Below, in pieces: positions 44,074 to 53,729 of a stretch of 64,000 nucleotides of DNA. The DNA comes from Metasolibacillus sp. (GTDB taxonomy: Bacteria > Bacillota > Bacilli > Bacillales_A > Planococcaceae): the NCBI RefSeq assembly GCF_025291715.1, contig NZ_JAMBIZ010000006.1:1-64000 (forward strand), read 5' to 3'. The position numbers and the translations under genes were made by a program. Numbering within the stretch: the first letter of the stretch is position 1; each line of letters begins with the position of its first letter. The notes under the pieces were generated by a model that did not search any database, was not told the origin of the DNA, and worked only from the letters and a program-made list of their open reading frames with translations.

Positions 44074-44892
44074 TTGCATAAAACAGAAGATATTTTAGCA
44101 GCTAAACAATTTATTATGGAGCGAATTACAGAGCAGCCAACAATCGGTATGATTTTAGGTTCTGGTTTAGGTCCGCTTGCAGATGAAATTGAAAATGCAG
44201 TAACGATTCCATATAATGAAATTCCACATTTCGCTAAATCGAGTGCGATTGGGCATGCTAATGAGCTAGTCATTGGACAACTAAAAGGGAAAACAGTCGT
44301 TGCCATGAAGGGACGCTTCCACTATTATGAAGGCTTCACATTAGATGAGGTGACATTCCCTGTACGTGTAATGAAAGCATTAGGGGTCGAAAGCTTATTA
44401 ATTACGAATGCTTGTGGTGCTGTAAATACAAGCTTCAAGCCTGGTGATTTAATGTTAATTACAGACCATATTAATTTAGTTGGCACAAATCCATTAATTG
44501 GACCAAATAACGATGAGCTAGGGACGCGCTTCCCAGATGTATCGCAAGTGTACAACCGTGAGTTACGCAGTATTGCACAGGAAGTAGCGGCAGCGCAAGG
44601 CTTAACATTACAGCAAGGCGTTTATGCTTGGTGGAGCGGTCCTGCTTATGAAACACCAGCAGAAATTCGCATGATTCGTACATTAGGTGCTGATGCTGTC
44701 GGCATGTCTACAGTGCCTGAGGCGATAGTTGCAGTACATGGTAATATGAAAGTATTAGGTATTTCATGCTTAACAAATATGGCTTGTGGTATTTTAGATC
44801 AGCCTCTAGGGCATGATGAAGTAATCGAAGTAGCAGCCCAAGTGAAAGAGAAGTTCATCCAATTAGTAAAAGAAACAGTAGGGAAAATATAA
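44074..44892 (+). CDS. punA: Purine nucleoside phosphorylase (trimeric PNP)
   Basis: Enzyme of 272 aa that splits inosine and guanosine to base and ribose 1-phosphate for salvage. Motifs: GSGLGPLADEI, HANELVIGQL, GRFHYYEGFT, LITNACGAVN, and GPAYETPAEIRMIRTLGADA-V-GMSTVPE. TTG start with GAGGAGGG upstream. Own terminator downstream, so monocistronic. Confidence 0.94.
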   Translation: MHKTEDILAAKQFIMERITEQPTIGMILGSGLGPLADEIENAVTIPYNEIPHFAKSSAIGHANELVIGQLKGKTVVAMKGRFHYYEGFTLDEVTFPVRVMKALGVESLLITNACGAVNTSFKPGDLMLITDHINLVGTNPLIGPNNDELGTRFPDVSQVYNRELRSIAQEVAAAQGLTLQQGVYAWWSGPAYETPAEIRMIRTLGADAVGMSTVPEAIVAVHGNMKVLGISCLTNMACGILDQPLGHDEVIEVAAQVKEKFIQLVKETVGKI

Positions 44893-44898
44893 GATTTT

Positions 44899-44940
44899 AG
44901 CTGTGTAGAAAGTAACATACGCTTTCTTCACAGCTTTTTT
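44899..44940 (+). terminator. Rho-independent terminator of punA
   Basis: 14-bp stem with one mismatch (44899-44912 with 44922-44935), then six or more T. Confidence 0.88.
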
Positions 44941-45119
44941 ATACAATAAAATTTAGAAAATTCCAAAACTTTATATTGCTAATAAATTTTTGTGAAACTA
45001 TAATAGGGTATATTCAAGTACTATTTTCGGGTCCTTTTTCATGGTTTTAGGACTTAAGTAGTTATACATATTGCAAAAGAATCAGAATAGCATATAAAAA
45101 TAAATAGGGGGACTATGCT

Positions 45120-47069
45120 ATGAAGCGGGTTAGTCTTAGAAAAAAACTTATTTTTTCATTTTTATTAATTCTTTTAATTCCATCAATTGTGATTGGTTAT
45201 GTATCTTATCAAAGTGCCAAGCAGCAAATTTTGAATGAGCAGCAAGCGAGTGCAATGGAAAGTGTTCGTGAGCTAAATACAAATATTACGAGTATGATTG
45301 CACCTAAAATACATGATATTGAATATTTCGCGAACAAGTTGAATGCAGCTTCCTTACAGTTAGAGCAGCGTGATGAGCTGAAGGAATCATTTAAAGAGTA
45401 TGTTAGTTTGCACCCTGAAGTTGAGTTGCTTTATATTGGTGTAGCTGATGGACAAATGATTGATGAGCCTGTGAGTGACTATGCGAGTGATTATGACCCT
45501 CGTAAACGTCCATGGTATCAACAAGCGATGGAGAATAAAGGGGTAGTATCTATTTCCTCACCATATGTGTCGATGTCAACAAATAATATTGTGGTCTCTG
45601 TTATGAAGCCTTTAGCTGATAATTCTGGGGTAGTCGCACTGGATGTAAACATATCTGTTTTAAGTGAAATCACTGATAATATTAAAATTGGACAAACTGG
45701 CTATATGGCATTATTGGATAATCAAGGACTATACATTGCACAGCAGGATAAAGAAAGCGGTTCAGAAGCGACAGAGAATTATATTGAAGAGGTTTATGCG
45801 AAAGATAAGGATACTATTATCAATAACAATCGCCATGTTTTATTTGATACAAATGAACTGACGGGTTGGAAAATCCTTGGTACGATGTTTACGGCAGAGG
45901 CAACGAAAGCTGCATCGAAAACATTAACAGCGATTATCGTCATTGTGGCGATTGCTGTTATTGTGGGTGGCGGTTTTGTACTGTTGATGATTCGTTCTAT
46001 TGTTTCACCAATTAAAGAGCTACAAGAAAATGCCTTGAAAATTAGCGAGGGTGATTTAACAACACATATTGATATTCATACAAAGGATGAAATTGGGCAA
46101 CTGGCAGAAGCCTTCGTGTCGATGAAGCTTAGCTTAAAGGAATTGTTGCAGCAGCTAGAGCAAAGTGTCCAACAAGTACAAAGCTCTGCACAAAACTTAG
46201 CTACTAATACAGCGGAAAATATAGCAGCTTCTGAGCAAGTAACAGATGCGATGCAGGAAGTAGCAAGCAGTACCGAAAGACAAACGACAGGTATTGAGCA
46301 AAATGCCATTTCAATTGAGGAAGTAGCAAAGGGAATTGTAGAAGTAACAGATAGTACAATGCAAGTGTCTGATTTATCAGGACATGCGATGCAATTGGCA
46401 GATGAAGGTGGTCAATCTGTACAACAAACAGTACAGCAAATGAAGTCTATTCATACATCTGTCGTGCAATCAGATGAAACGATTAATTCGCTTTATGCAC
46501 GTACAAAGGAAATTGGCTCAATTTTAGAAATCATTACAGCTATTTCAGATCAAACGAATTTACTTGCATTAAATGCAGCTATTGAAGCAGCAAGAGCAGG
46601 TGAGCACGGCAAAGGCTTTGCAGTTGTTGCGGATGAAGTGCGTAAGCTAGCTGAGCAATCATTGCAATCAACAAATCAAATTTCTGAGCTAATTGCTGCT
46701 ATTCAGCAAGATACAGCACAATCTGTACAATCAATGAGTAGGGCAACGTCAGATGTGGAGCATGGTTTACAGTTAACCGCACAGGCGAGTGACAAGTTTG
46801 CAAGCATTGTAGAAAGTTTGCAAGAGATTGCTCCTAAAATCGAAGGCATTTCGGCTGCTTCTGAGGAAATTTCAGCAGTAGTAGAGGAAGTATCAGCTAC
46901 TGCATTAGAGCTATCAGACCATGCAAAATCCAATGCTGCAGCATCAGAGGAGGTAGCTGCATCGACAGAGCAAACATTGGCATCGATGCATGAAATGGCA
47001 GCAGCTGCTAATAAACTGCAAGAGATGGCGGATGAACTGCGCAGTTATATGGAGAAATTTAAATATTGA
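45120..47069 (+). CDS. Methyl-accepting chemotaxis protein with double-Cache domain
   Basis: Full chemoreceptor of 649 aa. Membrane helix at about 10-30, extracellular dCache sensor at about 33-275 ([20 protein letters not shown] is the conserved ligand-pocket segment), second helix at about 280-305, HAMP to about 360, then the signalling bundle with tip [20 protein letters not shown] near 470-500. The dCache domains of bacilli often bind amino acids. GGGGGA lies before the ATG. Monocistronic. Confidence 0.93.
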   Translation: MKRVSLRKKLIFSFLLILLIPSIVIGYVSYQSAKQQILNEQQASAMESVRELNTNITSMIAPKIHDIEYFANKLNAASLQLEQRDELKESFKEYVSLHPEVELLYIGVADGQMIDEPVSDYASDYDPRKRPWYQQAMENKGVVSISSPYVSMSTNNIVVSVMKPLADNSGVVALDVNISVLSEITDNIKIGQTGYMALLDNQGLYIAQQDKESGSEATENYIEEVYAKDKDTIINNNRHVLFDTNELTGWKILGTMFTAEATKAASKTLTAIIVIVAIAVIVGGGFVLLMIRSIVSPIKELQENALKISEGDLTTHIDIHTKDEIGQLAEAFVSMKLSLKELLQQLEQSVQQVQSSAQNLATNTAENIAASEQVTDAMQEVASSTERQTTGIEQNAISIEEVAKGIVEVTDSTMQVSDLSGHAMQLADEGGQSVQQTVQQMKSIHTSVVQSDETINSLYARTKEIGSILEIITAISDQTNLLALNAAIEAARAGEHGKGFAVVADEVRKLAEQSLQSTNQISELIAAIQQDTAQSVQSMSRATSDVEHGLQLTAQASDKFASIVESLQEIAPKIEGISAASEEISAVVEEVSATALELSDHAKSNAAASEEVAASTEQTLASMHEMAAAANKLQEMADELRSYMEKFKY

Positions 47070-47078
47070 TGCAGTAAT

Positions 47079-47121
47079 AGGCTGTTGGAGAGGTTAATAC
47101 TTATCCAACAGCCTTGTTTTT
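47079..47121 (+). terminator. Rho-independent terminator of the chemoreceptor
   Basis: AGGCTGTTGGA (47079-47089) pairs with TCCAACAGCCT (47104-47114), followed by TGTTTTTT. Confidence 0.85.
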
Positions 47122-47181
47122 TCGCAAAATTTCTAAAATAATTGTAATATAGAACAAAATATACCATAGGGAGTGAGAACG

Positions 47182-47625
47182 GTGATTGAAGTAAATGGTC
47201 GCTTTACAAAGGCAAAAATCTATACGAATACAGCGCAGCCTGCTGCTATTGAGCAAATTCGTGAGCTAACAGACCAAGCTTTTATGGAAGGGACAAAAAT
47301 TCGTATTATGCCAGATTATCATGCTGGTAAAGGCTGTGTGATTGGCACAACGATTCAGCTGAGGGAGCGTGTCGTACCGAATCTTGTCGGTGTTGATGTA
47401 GGCTGTGGTGTTTTCGTAGCGGAGGTGGATGCCGCTGTTATTGATTATGCTAAGCTAGATGCAACGATTCGGGCGTATGTACCAAGCGGACAGGATTTGC
47501 ATACAGAGCTATCTCCTACACGTCAGTTTGAGGAATTTGCATGTCAAAACTTTATTGCCGCAGGGATGAGAGATGATTATACGAATTTATCGCTTGGCAC
47601 ATTAGGTGGTGGCAATCATTTTATC
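47182..47625 (+). CDS. rtcB: RtcB-family RNA ligase, exon 1 (N-terminal 148 aa)
   Basis: First exon of an RNA ligase that joins 2',3'-cyclic phosphate or 3'-phosphate RNA ends to 5'-OH ends using GTP and manganese. Visible motifs are MPDYHAGKGCVIGTTI, VGVDVGCGV (metal-binding cysteine) and GTLGGGNHFI, which breaks off just before the invariant glutamate. GTG start at 47182 with GGGAGTGAG upstream. Without splicing the frame runs on 11 codons into the intron and stops. Removing 47626-50143 restores a 406-aa protein. Confidence 0.9.
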
Positions 47626-48197
47626 TTGCGACCAAGATGGTCAATAAGTATTGCGTAATTGGGTAACGCTGCCCTTAGAAAACAGGGGTAATGTCAGCAA
47701 CCTTATCTGGAATCGAAAGTGAACAGGGAGTGTAGCATGGTTGAAAAGGCGTAAGTCAATTAGTTGGCGAAATTGCGACTCGTAACGCCGAGACATAAAG
47801 GATTGTATGAGGATAAAGGCTGGATTTGCTTGAATTTCGAGTGTGAGTGGTGCTATGGTTCACTTCTAGGAAAGCCAACTGTAACCTAGAACAAATCTTA
47901 CTTTAAGAAAATCTACAAATTTCTTAAAGGTGTCAAAATTAAATCGGTGAATTGATTTTGATGGTTTTCAATATAAGATTTGCACAGTTACGGATGTAAT
48001 GAAAACACGAAAGAGATATCCGACAACAATCCACCTATACTTATTGTACTAACTGGTGATTACCTAAACAGGAACGCCAAATGGCTATGAGCATAGGCTC
48101 TGAAAATCCTGCATGGTAACGGAGTTCTCGTAGTAGTCTGAGATAGGGAAAGCCTATTACATGGCGAAGGGGAACAGTTTACAAGGATTAATACTAT

Positions 48198-50033
48198 ATG
48201 GAAAGGAGCGAAAGGCTCTTGCGAAATTCTGAAATAGTTTTAATCAATCTATCAAAACAGGCGAAAAAAGGAAATTTCTATTTCGATAGGTTATATAGAA
48301 TCCTATATAACCCACAAATGTATATCAAGGCTTACTCTAACATTTACAAAAATAATGGAAGTTCTACGAGTGGGATAGATGGTGAAACTGCTGATGGATT
48401 CAATGAATTACAAATCAATAAGATTATTGATTCTCTAAAAGACGAGAGTTATCAACCGAAACCTGCAAAAAGGGTATACATTCCTAAGAAAAACGATAAG
48501 AAACGACCTTTAGGAATACCATCGTTTATGGATAGGATTGTCCAAGAAATTTGCAGAATGATTTTAGAGGCAATATACGAACCAAATTTTTCTGAACACT
48601 CTCATGGGTTTCGACCTAATAAAAGTTGCCATACTGCTCTTATGGAGATTTCGAGGCTTTATACAGGGGTAAATTGGTTTATTGAGGGAGATATTAAAGG
48701 GTTCTTTGATAATATCGACCACAATATACTGATTAACCTTTTACGTAAAACTATTAAAGATGAAAAATTCATCAGATTAATGTGGAAATTTCTTCGAGCA
48801 GGTTACGTTGAAGATTTCAAATTTAACAAGACTTATAATGGAACACCTCAAGGCGGCATTATAAGTCCAATTCTAGCAAATATTTATCTAAATGAACTTG
48901 ATAAGTATGTTGTGGAAGAATTAAAGAAGGACTTTGATAAAGGTGACAGAAAGAAAGACCAGAAACGAAATCCGGTCTATAGAAATCTTGAATTTAAAGC
49001 AGGAGAATTAAAAAAGAAAATTAATCTCTGCGATATTGAAGCTGACAAACAAAAACTACTTCAAGAATATAAGTTGATTAAACAACAAATGTCTAATACT
49101 AGATATATTATTGATTCAACTGAATTCAAACGTATTAAATACGTTAGATATGCTGATGACTTTATCATTGGCATTAATGGAAGTAAGGAAGATTGTCAGA
49201 AGATTAAGCAGACAATTAAAGATTTTCTTGATACCCATCTAAAGTTAGAACTTTCCGATGAAAAAACGCTAATTACTCACAGTAGCAAAAATGCTAAATT
49301 TCTAAGTTACAACATTTGCATAGGTAATAATGATAAAACCTATAAGAACTCTAAAGGTGTAGCAATAAGAAATGCAAGAAGAAACATTCGTCTGATGATG
49401 CCAAAGGAGACACTAAGAAATTTCATATCTGAAAATAATCTGGTCGAGGATATTAACGCAAAAGTCTGGAAACCGATTCATAGAAATCAGTATCTAAGAC
49501 TTAGCGACCTTGAAATCGTTAATATTTACAATGCTGAAATTCGAGGTATGTATAATTACTATCGACTAGCTGAAAATGTCACTCATAAAATGTGGCAGTT
49601 AAGATATGTGATGGAATATAGTTGTTTAAAAACCTTGGCTGGAAAACACCAATCGAGTGTTCGCAAAATGATTAATAAACTAAGAAAGGGAAAACATTGG
49701 GGGATTAAATACAAAACTAAAAAAGGTGAATCTTTTTGTTATTTTTATAACAAAGGTTTCGTCAGAGATAAGACAATTAGGAAAGATGACCCTAATGTTA
49801 TTCCAAATACGCATATGTTTAGTTTATCCACTACTGAGTTAGAGAGAAGAATTAGCGCTAGAAAATGTGAATGGTGTGGGAAAGAGGATGTACCATTTGA
49901 GATTCATCATGTTCATAGATTAAAAGACCTAAAAGGAAAAGAACTATGGGAAAAAATGATGATTGCTCGAAATAGAAAGACCTTAGTGCTGTGCCACGAT
50001 TGTCATAACAACATTGCACACCCTCATGGATAG
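48198..50033 (+). CDS. ltrA: Group II intron reverse transcriptase/maturase with HNH endonuclease
   Basis: Intron-encoded protein of 611 aa. Reverse transcriptase blocks: RPLGIPSFMDRIVQEICR, HGFRPNKSCHTAL, FIEGDIKGFFDNIDH, GTPQGGIISPILANIYLN and active-site YADD at 318-321. Domain X (maturase) follows at about 400-500. The C terminus has an HNH domain: CEWCGK, HHVHRLKDLKGK, LCHDCHNNIAH, with paired cysteines. No frameshift or stop, so splicing help and mobility may be preserved. The layout resembles chloroplast-like (CL) class proteins. The start is taken at 48198, with AAGGA upstream. Confidence 0.95.
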   Translation: MERSERLLRNSEIVLINLSKQAKKGNFYFDRLYRILYNPQMYIKAYSNIYKNNGSSTSGIDGETADGFNELQINKIIDSLKDESYQPKPAKRVYIPKKNDKKRPLGIPSFMDRIVQEICRMILEAIYEPNFSEHSHGFRPNKSCHTALMEISRLYTGVNWFIEGDIKGFFDNIDHNILINLLRKTIKDEKFIRLMWKFLRAGYVEDFKFNKTYNGTPQGGIISPILANIYLNELDKYVVEELKKDFDKGDRKKDQKRNPVYRNLEFKAGELKKKINLCDIEADKQKLLQEYKLIKQQMSNTRYIIDSTEFKRIKYVRYADDFIIGINGSKEDCQKIKQTIKDFLDTHLKLELSDEKTLITHSSKNAKFLSYNICIGNNDKTYKNSKGVAIRNARRNIRLMMPKETLRNFISENNLVEDINAKVWKPIHRNQYLRLSDLEIVNIYNAEIRGMYNYYRLAENVTHKMWQLRYVMEYSCLKTLAGKHQSSVRKMINKLRKGKHWGIKYKTKKGESFCYFYNKGFVRDKTIRKDDPNVIPNTHMFSLSTTELERRISARKCEWCGKEDVPFEIHHVHRLKDLKGKELWEKMMIARNRKTLVLCHDCHNNIAHPHG

Positions 50034-50047
50034 ATATTTGTAAATGG

Positions 50048-50143
50048 AAAGCCGTATACGCAGAGATGTGTACGTACGGTTTGGGAGGAGGCTATTGAAA
50101 ACCTACTATGGTAACATAGCAAGGCGTCGGTAGCCCACCTCAC
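50048..50143 (+). ncRNA. Group II intron domains V and VI
   Basis: Domain V (about 50050-50083) is AGCCGTATACG...CGTACGGTTT with the catalytic AGC triad. Domain VI follows with GGAGG/GGCTA paired to TAGCC/CCTC; A50137, 7 nt from the 3' end, is a candidate branch-point. A CTATG-GTAA-CATAG hairpin caps domain VI. Confidence 0.85.
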
Positions 50144-50920
50144 GAGCTTGCCAAAGATGAGGAAGGGAAATATTATTTATTAATTCATACAGGCTCTCGT
50201 TATGTCGGTGCAAAGGTAGCAAATTGGCATCAAAAAAGAGCTTTTGAGATGTTACGTCATCAAGATGTAACAGCGATTATTGAAAGGTTAAAAGTGGATG
50301 GGCGTGAACAGGAGATTCAAAGTACAATTGAAGCGTACAAGGCACAAAACCCTGTTATTCCAAAGGACTTAGCTTATTTAGAAGGGCAGTATTTTGATGA
50401 TTATATTCATGACATGAAAATTGCGCAGCGCTATGCGGTTATTAATCGTTGGACGATTGCTGAAACGATTGCACAGCATATGGAATGGACATATACAGAT
50501 ACCTTCGATACAATTCATAACTATATTGATACAGATACGATGACATTACGCAAAGGGGCTGTACGTGCGAATGAAGGAGAGAAGCTTGTCATTCCGATGA
50601 ATATGCGTGATGGCTCCTTAATTTGTATTGGGAAAGGCAATGCAGAATGGAATTATTCAGCACCGCATGGAGCAGGTCGAGTTTATTCACGCCGCATGGC
50701 AAAAAAAGAGCTGACGATGGATGCCTTCAAAGAAACGATGCAAGGTATTTGGACGACATCCGTTACAGAGGATACGCTTGATGAAGCACCAATGGCTTAT
50801 AAGCCGATGAAGGAAATTACATCGGTAATTGGTGAGACGGTCGATATTATAAAAGCGATTAAGCCTGTTTATAATTTTAAAGCGAGTGAGGAGCATAAGC
50901 CTTATATGAGAAAGAAATAG
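50144..50920 (+). CDS. rtcB: RtcB-family RNA ligase, exon 2 (C-terminal 258 aa)
   Basis: Second exon, read in frame from GAG at 50144 (ELAKDEEGKYYLLIHTGSR). It contains LIHTGSRYVGAKVA, a helical insert, NRWTIAETIAQH, GAVRANEGEKLVIPMNMRDG, and SAPHGAGRVYSRRMAKKE with the GMP-accepting histidine of HGAGR. Independently, the frame has an ATG at 50249, but a protein from there would lack half the active site. Confidence 0.9.
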   Translation, partial: ELAKDEEGKYYLLIHTGSRYVGAKVANWHQKRAFEMLRHQDVTAIIERLKVDGREQEIQSTIEAYKAQNPVIPKDLAYLEGQYFDDYIHDMKIAQRYAVINRWTIAETIAQHMEWTYTDTFDTIHNYIDTDTMTLRKGAVRANEGEKLVIPMNMRDGSLICIGKGNAEWNYSAPHGAGRVYSRRMAKKELTMDAFKETMQGIWTTSVTEDTLDEAPMAYKPMKEITSVIGETVDIIKAIKPVYNFKASEEHKPYMRKK

Positions 50921-50952
50921 CAATGTACTTTTTTAAAAAGACATTCAGTATA

Positions 50953-50996
50953 AAAAAATCCAAGCTGTCTAAGTAGTATCTACTTTTGGCAGCTTG
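50953..50996 (-). terminator. Terminator between rtcB and the 122-aa gene
   Basis: CAAGCTG...TAG (50961-50978) pairs with CTA...CAGCTTG (50980-50996). On the minus strand the stem is followed by seven T, so it serves the minus-strand gene and possibly both. Confidence 0.75.
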
Positions 50997-51016
50997 AAGT
51001 TTATTTGAAGAAATAG

Positions 51017-51385
51017 TTAATGAATATTTTGAGGAAGCTGTTTAGGAAATTCCACCACTTTAATGGGATAGCGGGCTTCCTCCTCTTGTAGAACTTCTCC
51101 CGTAAGCATTACGCGCATGCTATCTATTTCATTTATTTCCGTTAAATCTAACGGTAAAATAATTTGAGCATTTGCAGGAATAAATATATTTTCAATGTTT
51201 TTCGTTTTATGGTTAGTCAATAGCTTTATATGAGTTTTTAATTGATAGGCACTTGTGTTATGCACAGATAAAACATATTTTTTCTTTTCAACATACAAAA
51301 TTTCATTTATTTGGAATGCTGCCTGGCTTTGATTGATCATATACTGTTCTTCGAATTGAATCTCTACCATTCTCGTTTCATACAT
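51017..51385 (-). CDS. Hypothetical protein, 122 aa
   Basis: Small soluble protein of probable beta-sandwich type, not recognised. Alternating strands such as INEILYVEKKKYVLSVHN and IENIFIPANAQIILPLDLTE resemble the accessory beta domains (SLAP-like) of bacilli, but the match is weak. AAAGGAGC lies 6-8 bp before the ATG. No signal peptide. Confidence 0.6.
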   Translation of the reverse strand: MYETRMVEIQFEEQYMINQSQAAFQINEILYVEKKKYVLSVHNTSAYQLKTHIKLLTNHKTKNIENIFIPANAQIILPLDLTEINEIDSMRVMLTGEVLQEEEARYPIKVVEFPKQLPQNIH

Positions 51386-51713
51386 AGCAAAAGCTCCTTT
51401 CTTAGTCTTATTAAATACATTTATGGTAAAATTTTATACTCCGTAAAACGAGGACAGGTGCCGAGAAAAGCGGGTATTAGCCAGCTTTTCCGACACCTAT
51501 CTAGAGGTTGGTTTCCATACTTCAATATCATATATTTACAGCATAGCAAAGCAATTTATGAAAATATATAGGTATATCACGCATATTAATTTGAATTCAA
51601 GAGATGTCAAAATGTCAGCCGAAGCGCCATGGATTGTGTAATATACCTATTGACAATTATTCATTTAATCTATATTTTACTAACTAATACAGATGTTAGA
51701 TTAGAGGTTATTC
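51386..51713. other. 328-bp intergenic region with large hairpin, inverted repeat and promoter
   Basis: An imperfect 15-bp hairpin (51456-51471 with 51484-51498) carries AGGTGCCGAGAAAAGC. A 10-bp inverted pair ATAGGTATAT (51568-51577) and ATATACCTAT (51641-51650) flanks 63 nt just before TTGACA (51650-51655)-N17-TATTTT (51673-51678), the likely promoter of the kinase gene. No gene was found here; I looked for a ComX-like pheromone precursor without success. Confidence 0.6.
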
Positions 51714-53729
51714 ATGTTATATCAACGTATTATTTTATTAGCAATGATATTTAGCTTATGGCTCTTTGCTTTAGTGAAAGGTGTCGCATTTAATGAATGG
51801 GCTATACAATTTCACAGCTTACCAATTATTAATAACGTAGCTTTATTCTTATATAATCATGCGACAGATATTGTAGGATTTTTGTTTTTAATTACAGGTT
51901 TTTATGCCTATATGAAAAAGCCTCAGGCGGTAGTGATTCAACGATTTTTCTACTTAATGTGCGTAGCGGGGTTAGCAGTTAGCTGTGCCAAGCCATCTGG
52001 CTATGGGGTATTCATACTGACAAAAGTCGAAGCTGTTACTTTAGGGCTTGTACCATATTTTTTAGTTCGATTAATCGAATATTTTCCAGTACCTAATTCA
52101 ACGAAGTTTTTGCGAGGACATCAATATATCGCGTTATTTGTGGCGGCATTTATTATAGTAGTAGACACATTTCCAGAGGAGCTTTCTTGGAATTTATACG
52201 TTGTGCGCTTTGGGTTAATTATTAATGTGTTAATGGCTGTCATTATATGTGGTTATTACATTGGAAAACAATGGTTTTCGCAATTAAAGTGGCTTCAAAA
52301 TCAGTTGCTCGTTTTATTCGTTAGCCTACTGCTATCTTTTGGACCTATTTTATTTAATTTAGTTCAATCAGCTATGCTTAGTGAGCCTGCGATGCCCTTT
52401 GCCTTTTTTGTTATACCGATGGCGATTTTCCCACTTGCTTTAGCCTATTTACTTACGAAACAGGAAGTAGTCGATTTTAAGCTCGTATTAAAGCAAGCAA
52501 TACCTATGTTAACAGCATTTGTATTAACTTTATTTATTATTATGAAGGCTTTTTCGCTTCCTTCTGTTTATATTGTAGGGTTTTTAATTGGTGGCGGCGT
52601 ATTTATTTTACTCTATCAGGCAATGAAATATATAGAAAGACGCTATATCGAAAGAAAGCTACGTGTCATTCAACAAGAAAAGCAGTATATTTTAAAGCAG
52701 TTAGATACAGGTGCTTTTTTAACGATTTATGCAGAGCGTATTGTACAGCTTATTCATAAAATGTTTGAAATAGAAGGAGCTGCTGTTATTTGGTCACAGC
52801 CTTCTTTAACAGTTCTTCATGATTCAGGTTTATTTCAGCATTCACAGGTAGTACAGCAAAATATTCGTGATTTATTAAAGCAGCAGCAAAGTAGACATGA
52901 TATGTTAAAGCAAGCGCCTTATTACACATTACCTTTAACTGATGGTGTAAATATTGTAGGTATGATTGTCGTTGGGCAAAAGCTGAATTTCACAAAATGG
53001 GAGCAGGAGGAGCTCATTTTATTAAATAAAATACATATGGAGGCAAAGGAATTATTTTTACATGCACAAATGATACGAAAAATTGATAAAGCTACATATG
53101 ATGTACAACAAACAGGCTACCAGTATCAGCTATTGCAGGCTTTAGAAGATGAGCGTAGACATCTATCGATTTTTCTGCACGATGAGGTTTTACAAGACTT
53201 ATTATTTTCCCTACGTAATGTAAGAGCAGAGCGCTATGATTACACGGAAAAAACATTGCAGCAAATGATTAGTGTTGTACGTGCGATGTGTAATGACTTG
53301 TATCCGATTATGGTAGAAGAAATCGGTCTTGCATTAAGCTTGCAGTCTTTACAAGCGAAAACGGAAGGGCAGCACGATATTAATGTTCATATTGATTATC
53401 AAATCAAGGACGAGCAAATCTCTTTATTGCTGGCAATGCAAGTGTTTCGCATATTGAAGGAGCTATTAACAAATAGTATTAAGCATGCAAAGGCTGAAGA
53501 TGTAATGATAACTATTTGTGAGCAGAATGGCAAATTGCACATAGCAGTTGAGGATAATGGCTGTGGCTTTGAAGTACCGAAAAATATGATGCTTTATGTG
53601 GAGCAACATTTTGGATTAGTGACCATTCAAAAGAAAGTCGAACAGTTACAAGGAACTTTTATGATTACTTCACAGCTTGGAGAAGGTACAAAAATTATCA
53701 TTGAATTACCATTAAAGGAAGTGAGCTAG
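51714..53729 (+). CDS. Multi-span sensor histidine kinase, ComP/NarX-type
   Basis: Kinase of 671 aa. The first 310 residues hold about eight to ten membrane helices without a large loop, as in ComP. A cytoplasmic linker leads to HisKA_3 with EDERRHLSIFLHDEVLQDLL, phospho-acceptor H489, then an ATPase with LLTNSIKHAK, EDNGCGFEVP and GLVTIQKKV. It is followed without a gap by a NarL-type regulator. No peptide pheromone gene is adjacent, so the ligand is unknown. AGAGG lies before the ATG. Confidence 0.9.
   Translation: MLYQRIILLAMIFSLWLFALVKGVAFNEWAIQFHSLPIINNVALFLYNHATDIVGFLFLITGFYAYMKKPQAVVIQRFFYLMCVAGLAVSCAKPSGYGVFILTKVEAVTLGLVPYFLVRLIEYFPVPNSTKFLRGHQYIALFVAAFIIVVDTFPEELSWNLYVVRFGLIINVLMAVIICGYYIGKQWFSQLKWLQNQLLVLFVSLLLSFGPILFNLVQSAMLSEPAMPFAFFVIPMAIFPLALAYLLTKQEVVDFKLVLKQAIPMLTAFVLTLFIIMKAFSLPSVYIVGFLIGGGVFILLYQAMKYIERRYIERKLRVIQQEKQYILKQLDTGAFLTIYAERIVQLIHKMFEIEGAAVIWSQPSLTVLHDSGLFQHSQVVQQNIRDLLKQQQSRHDMLKQAPYYTLPLTDGVNIVGMIVVGQKLNFTKWEQEELILLNKIHMEAKELFLHAQMIRKIDKATYDVQQTGYQYQLLQALEDERRHLSIFLHDEVLQDLLFSLRNVRAERYDYTEKTLQQMISVVRAMCNDLYPIMVEEIGLALSLQSLQAKTEGQHDINVHIDYQIKDEQISLLLAMQVFRILKELLTNSIKHAKAEDVMITICEQNGKLHIAVEDNGCGFEVPKNMMLYVEQHFGLVTIQKKVEQLQGTFMITSQLGEGTKIIIELPLKEVS

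Larger units (their letters stand above)
47626..50143 (+). mobile_element. Group II intron inserted in rtcB
   Basis: Retroelement of 2518 bp. The 5' end is TTGCG (consensus GTGYG) and the 3' end is AC (consensus AY). About 570 nt of structured RNA precede an intact maturase gene, and domains V and VI follow it. Boundaries were set by the RtcB frame: exon 1 ends after isoleucine of GGGNHFI and exon 2 starts with the glutamate codon. It is in the sense orientation, as needed for splicing. Confidence 0.92.

Noticed and set aside
44993..45119. Riboswitch (GTCC...GGAC hairpin) before the dCache chemoreceptor
   Set aside because: Only a 4-bp stem could be found and no match to a known riboswitch; too little to call.
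47626..50143. Insertion sequence or retron
   Set aside because: No transposase, terminal inverted repeats or target duplication; domain V and LtrA-like maturase identify a group II intron.
50249..50920. Independent 223-aa gene after the intron
   Set aside because: The reading frame continues upstream without a stop to the intron boundary and matches the second half of RtcB, so it is exon 2.
51311..51571. 86-residue + strand frame
   Set aside because: It overlaps the better supported 122-aa minus-strand gene, has no ribosome site and composition typical of a shadow frame.
51386..51713. ComX/ComQ genes before the ComP-like kinase
   Set aside because: No isoprenyl-synthase frame, and the short frames lack ribosome sites and a C-terminal tryptophan pattern.
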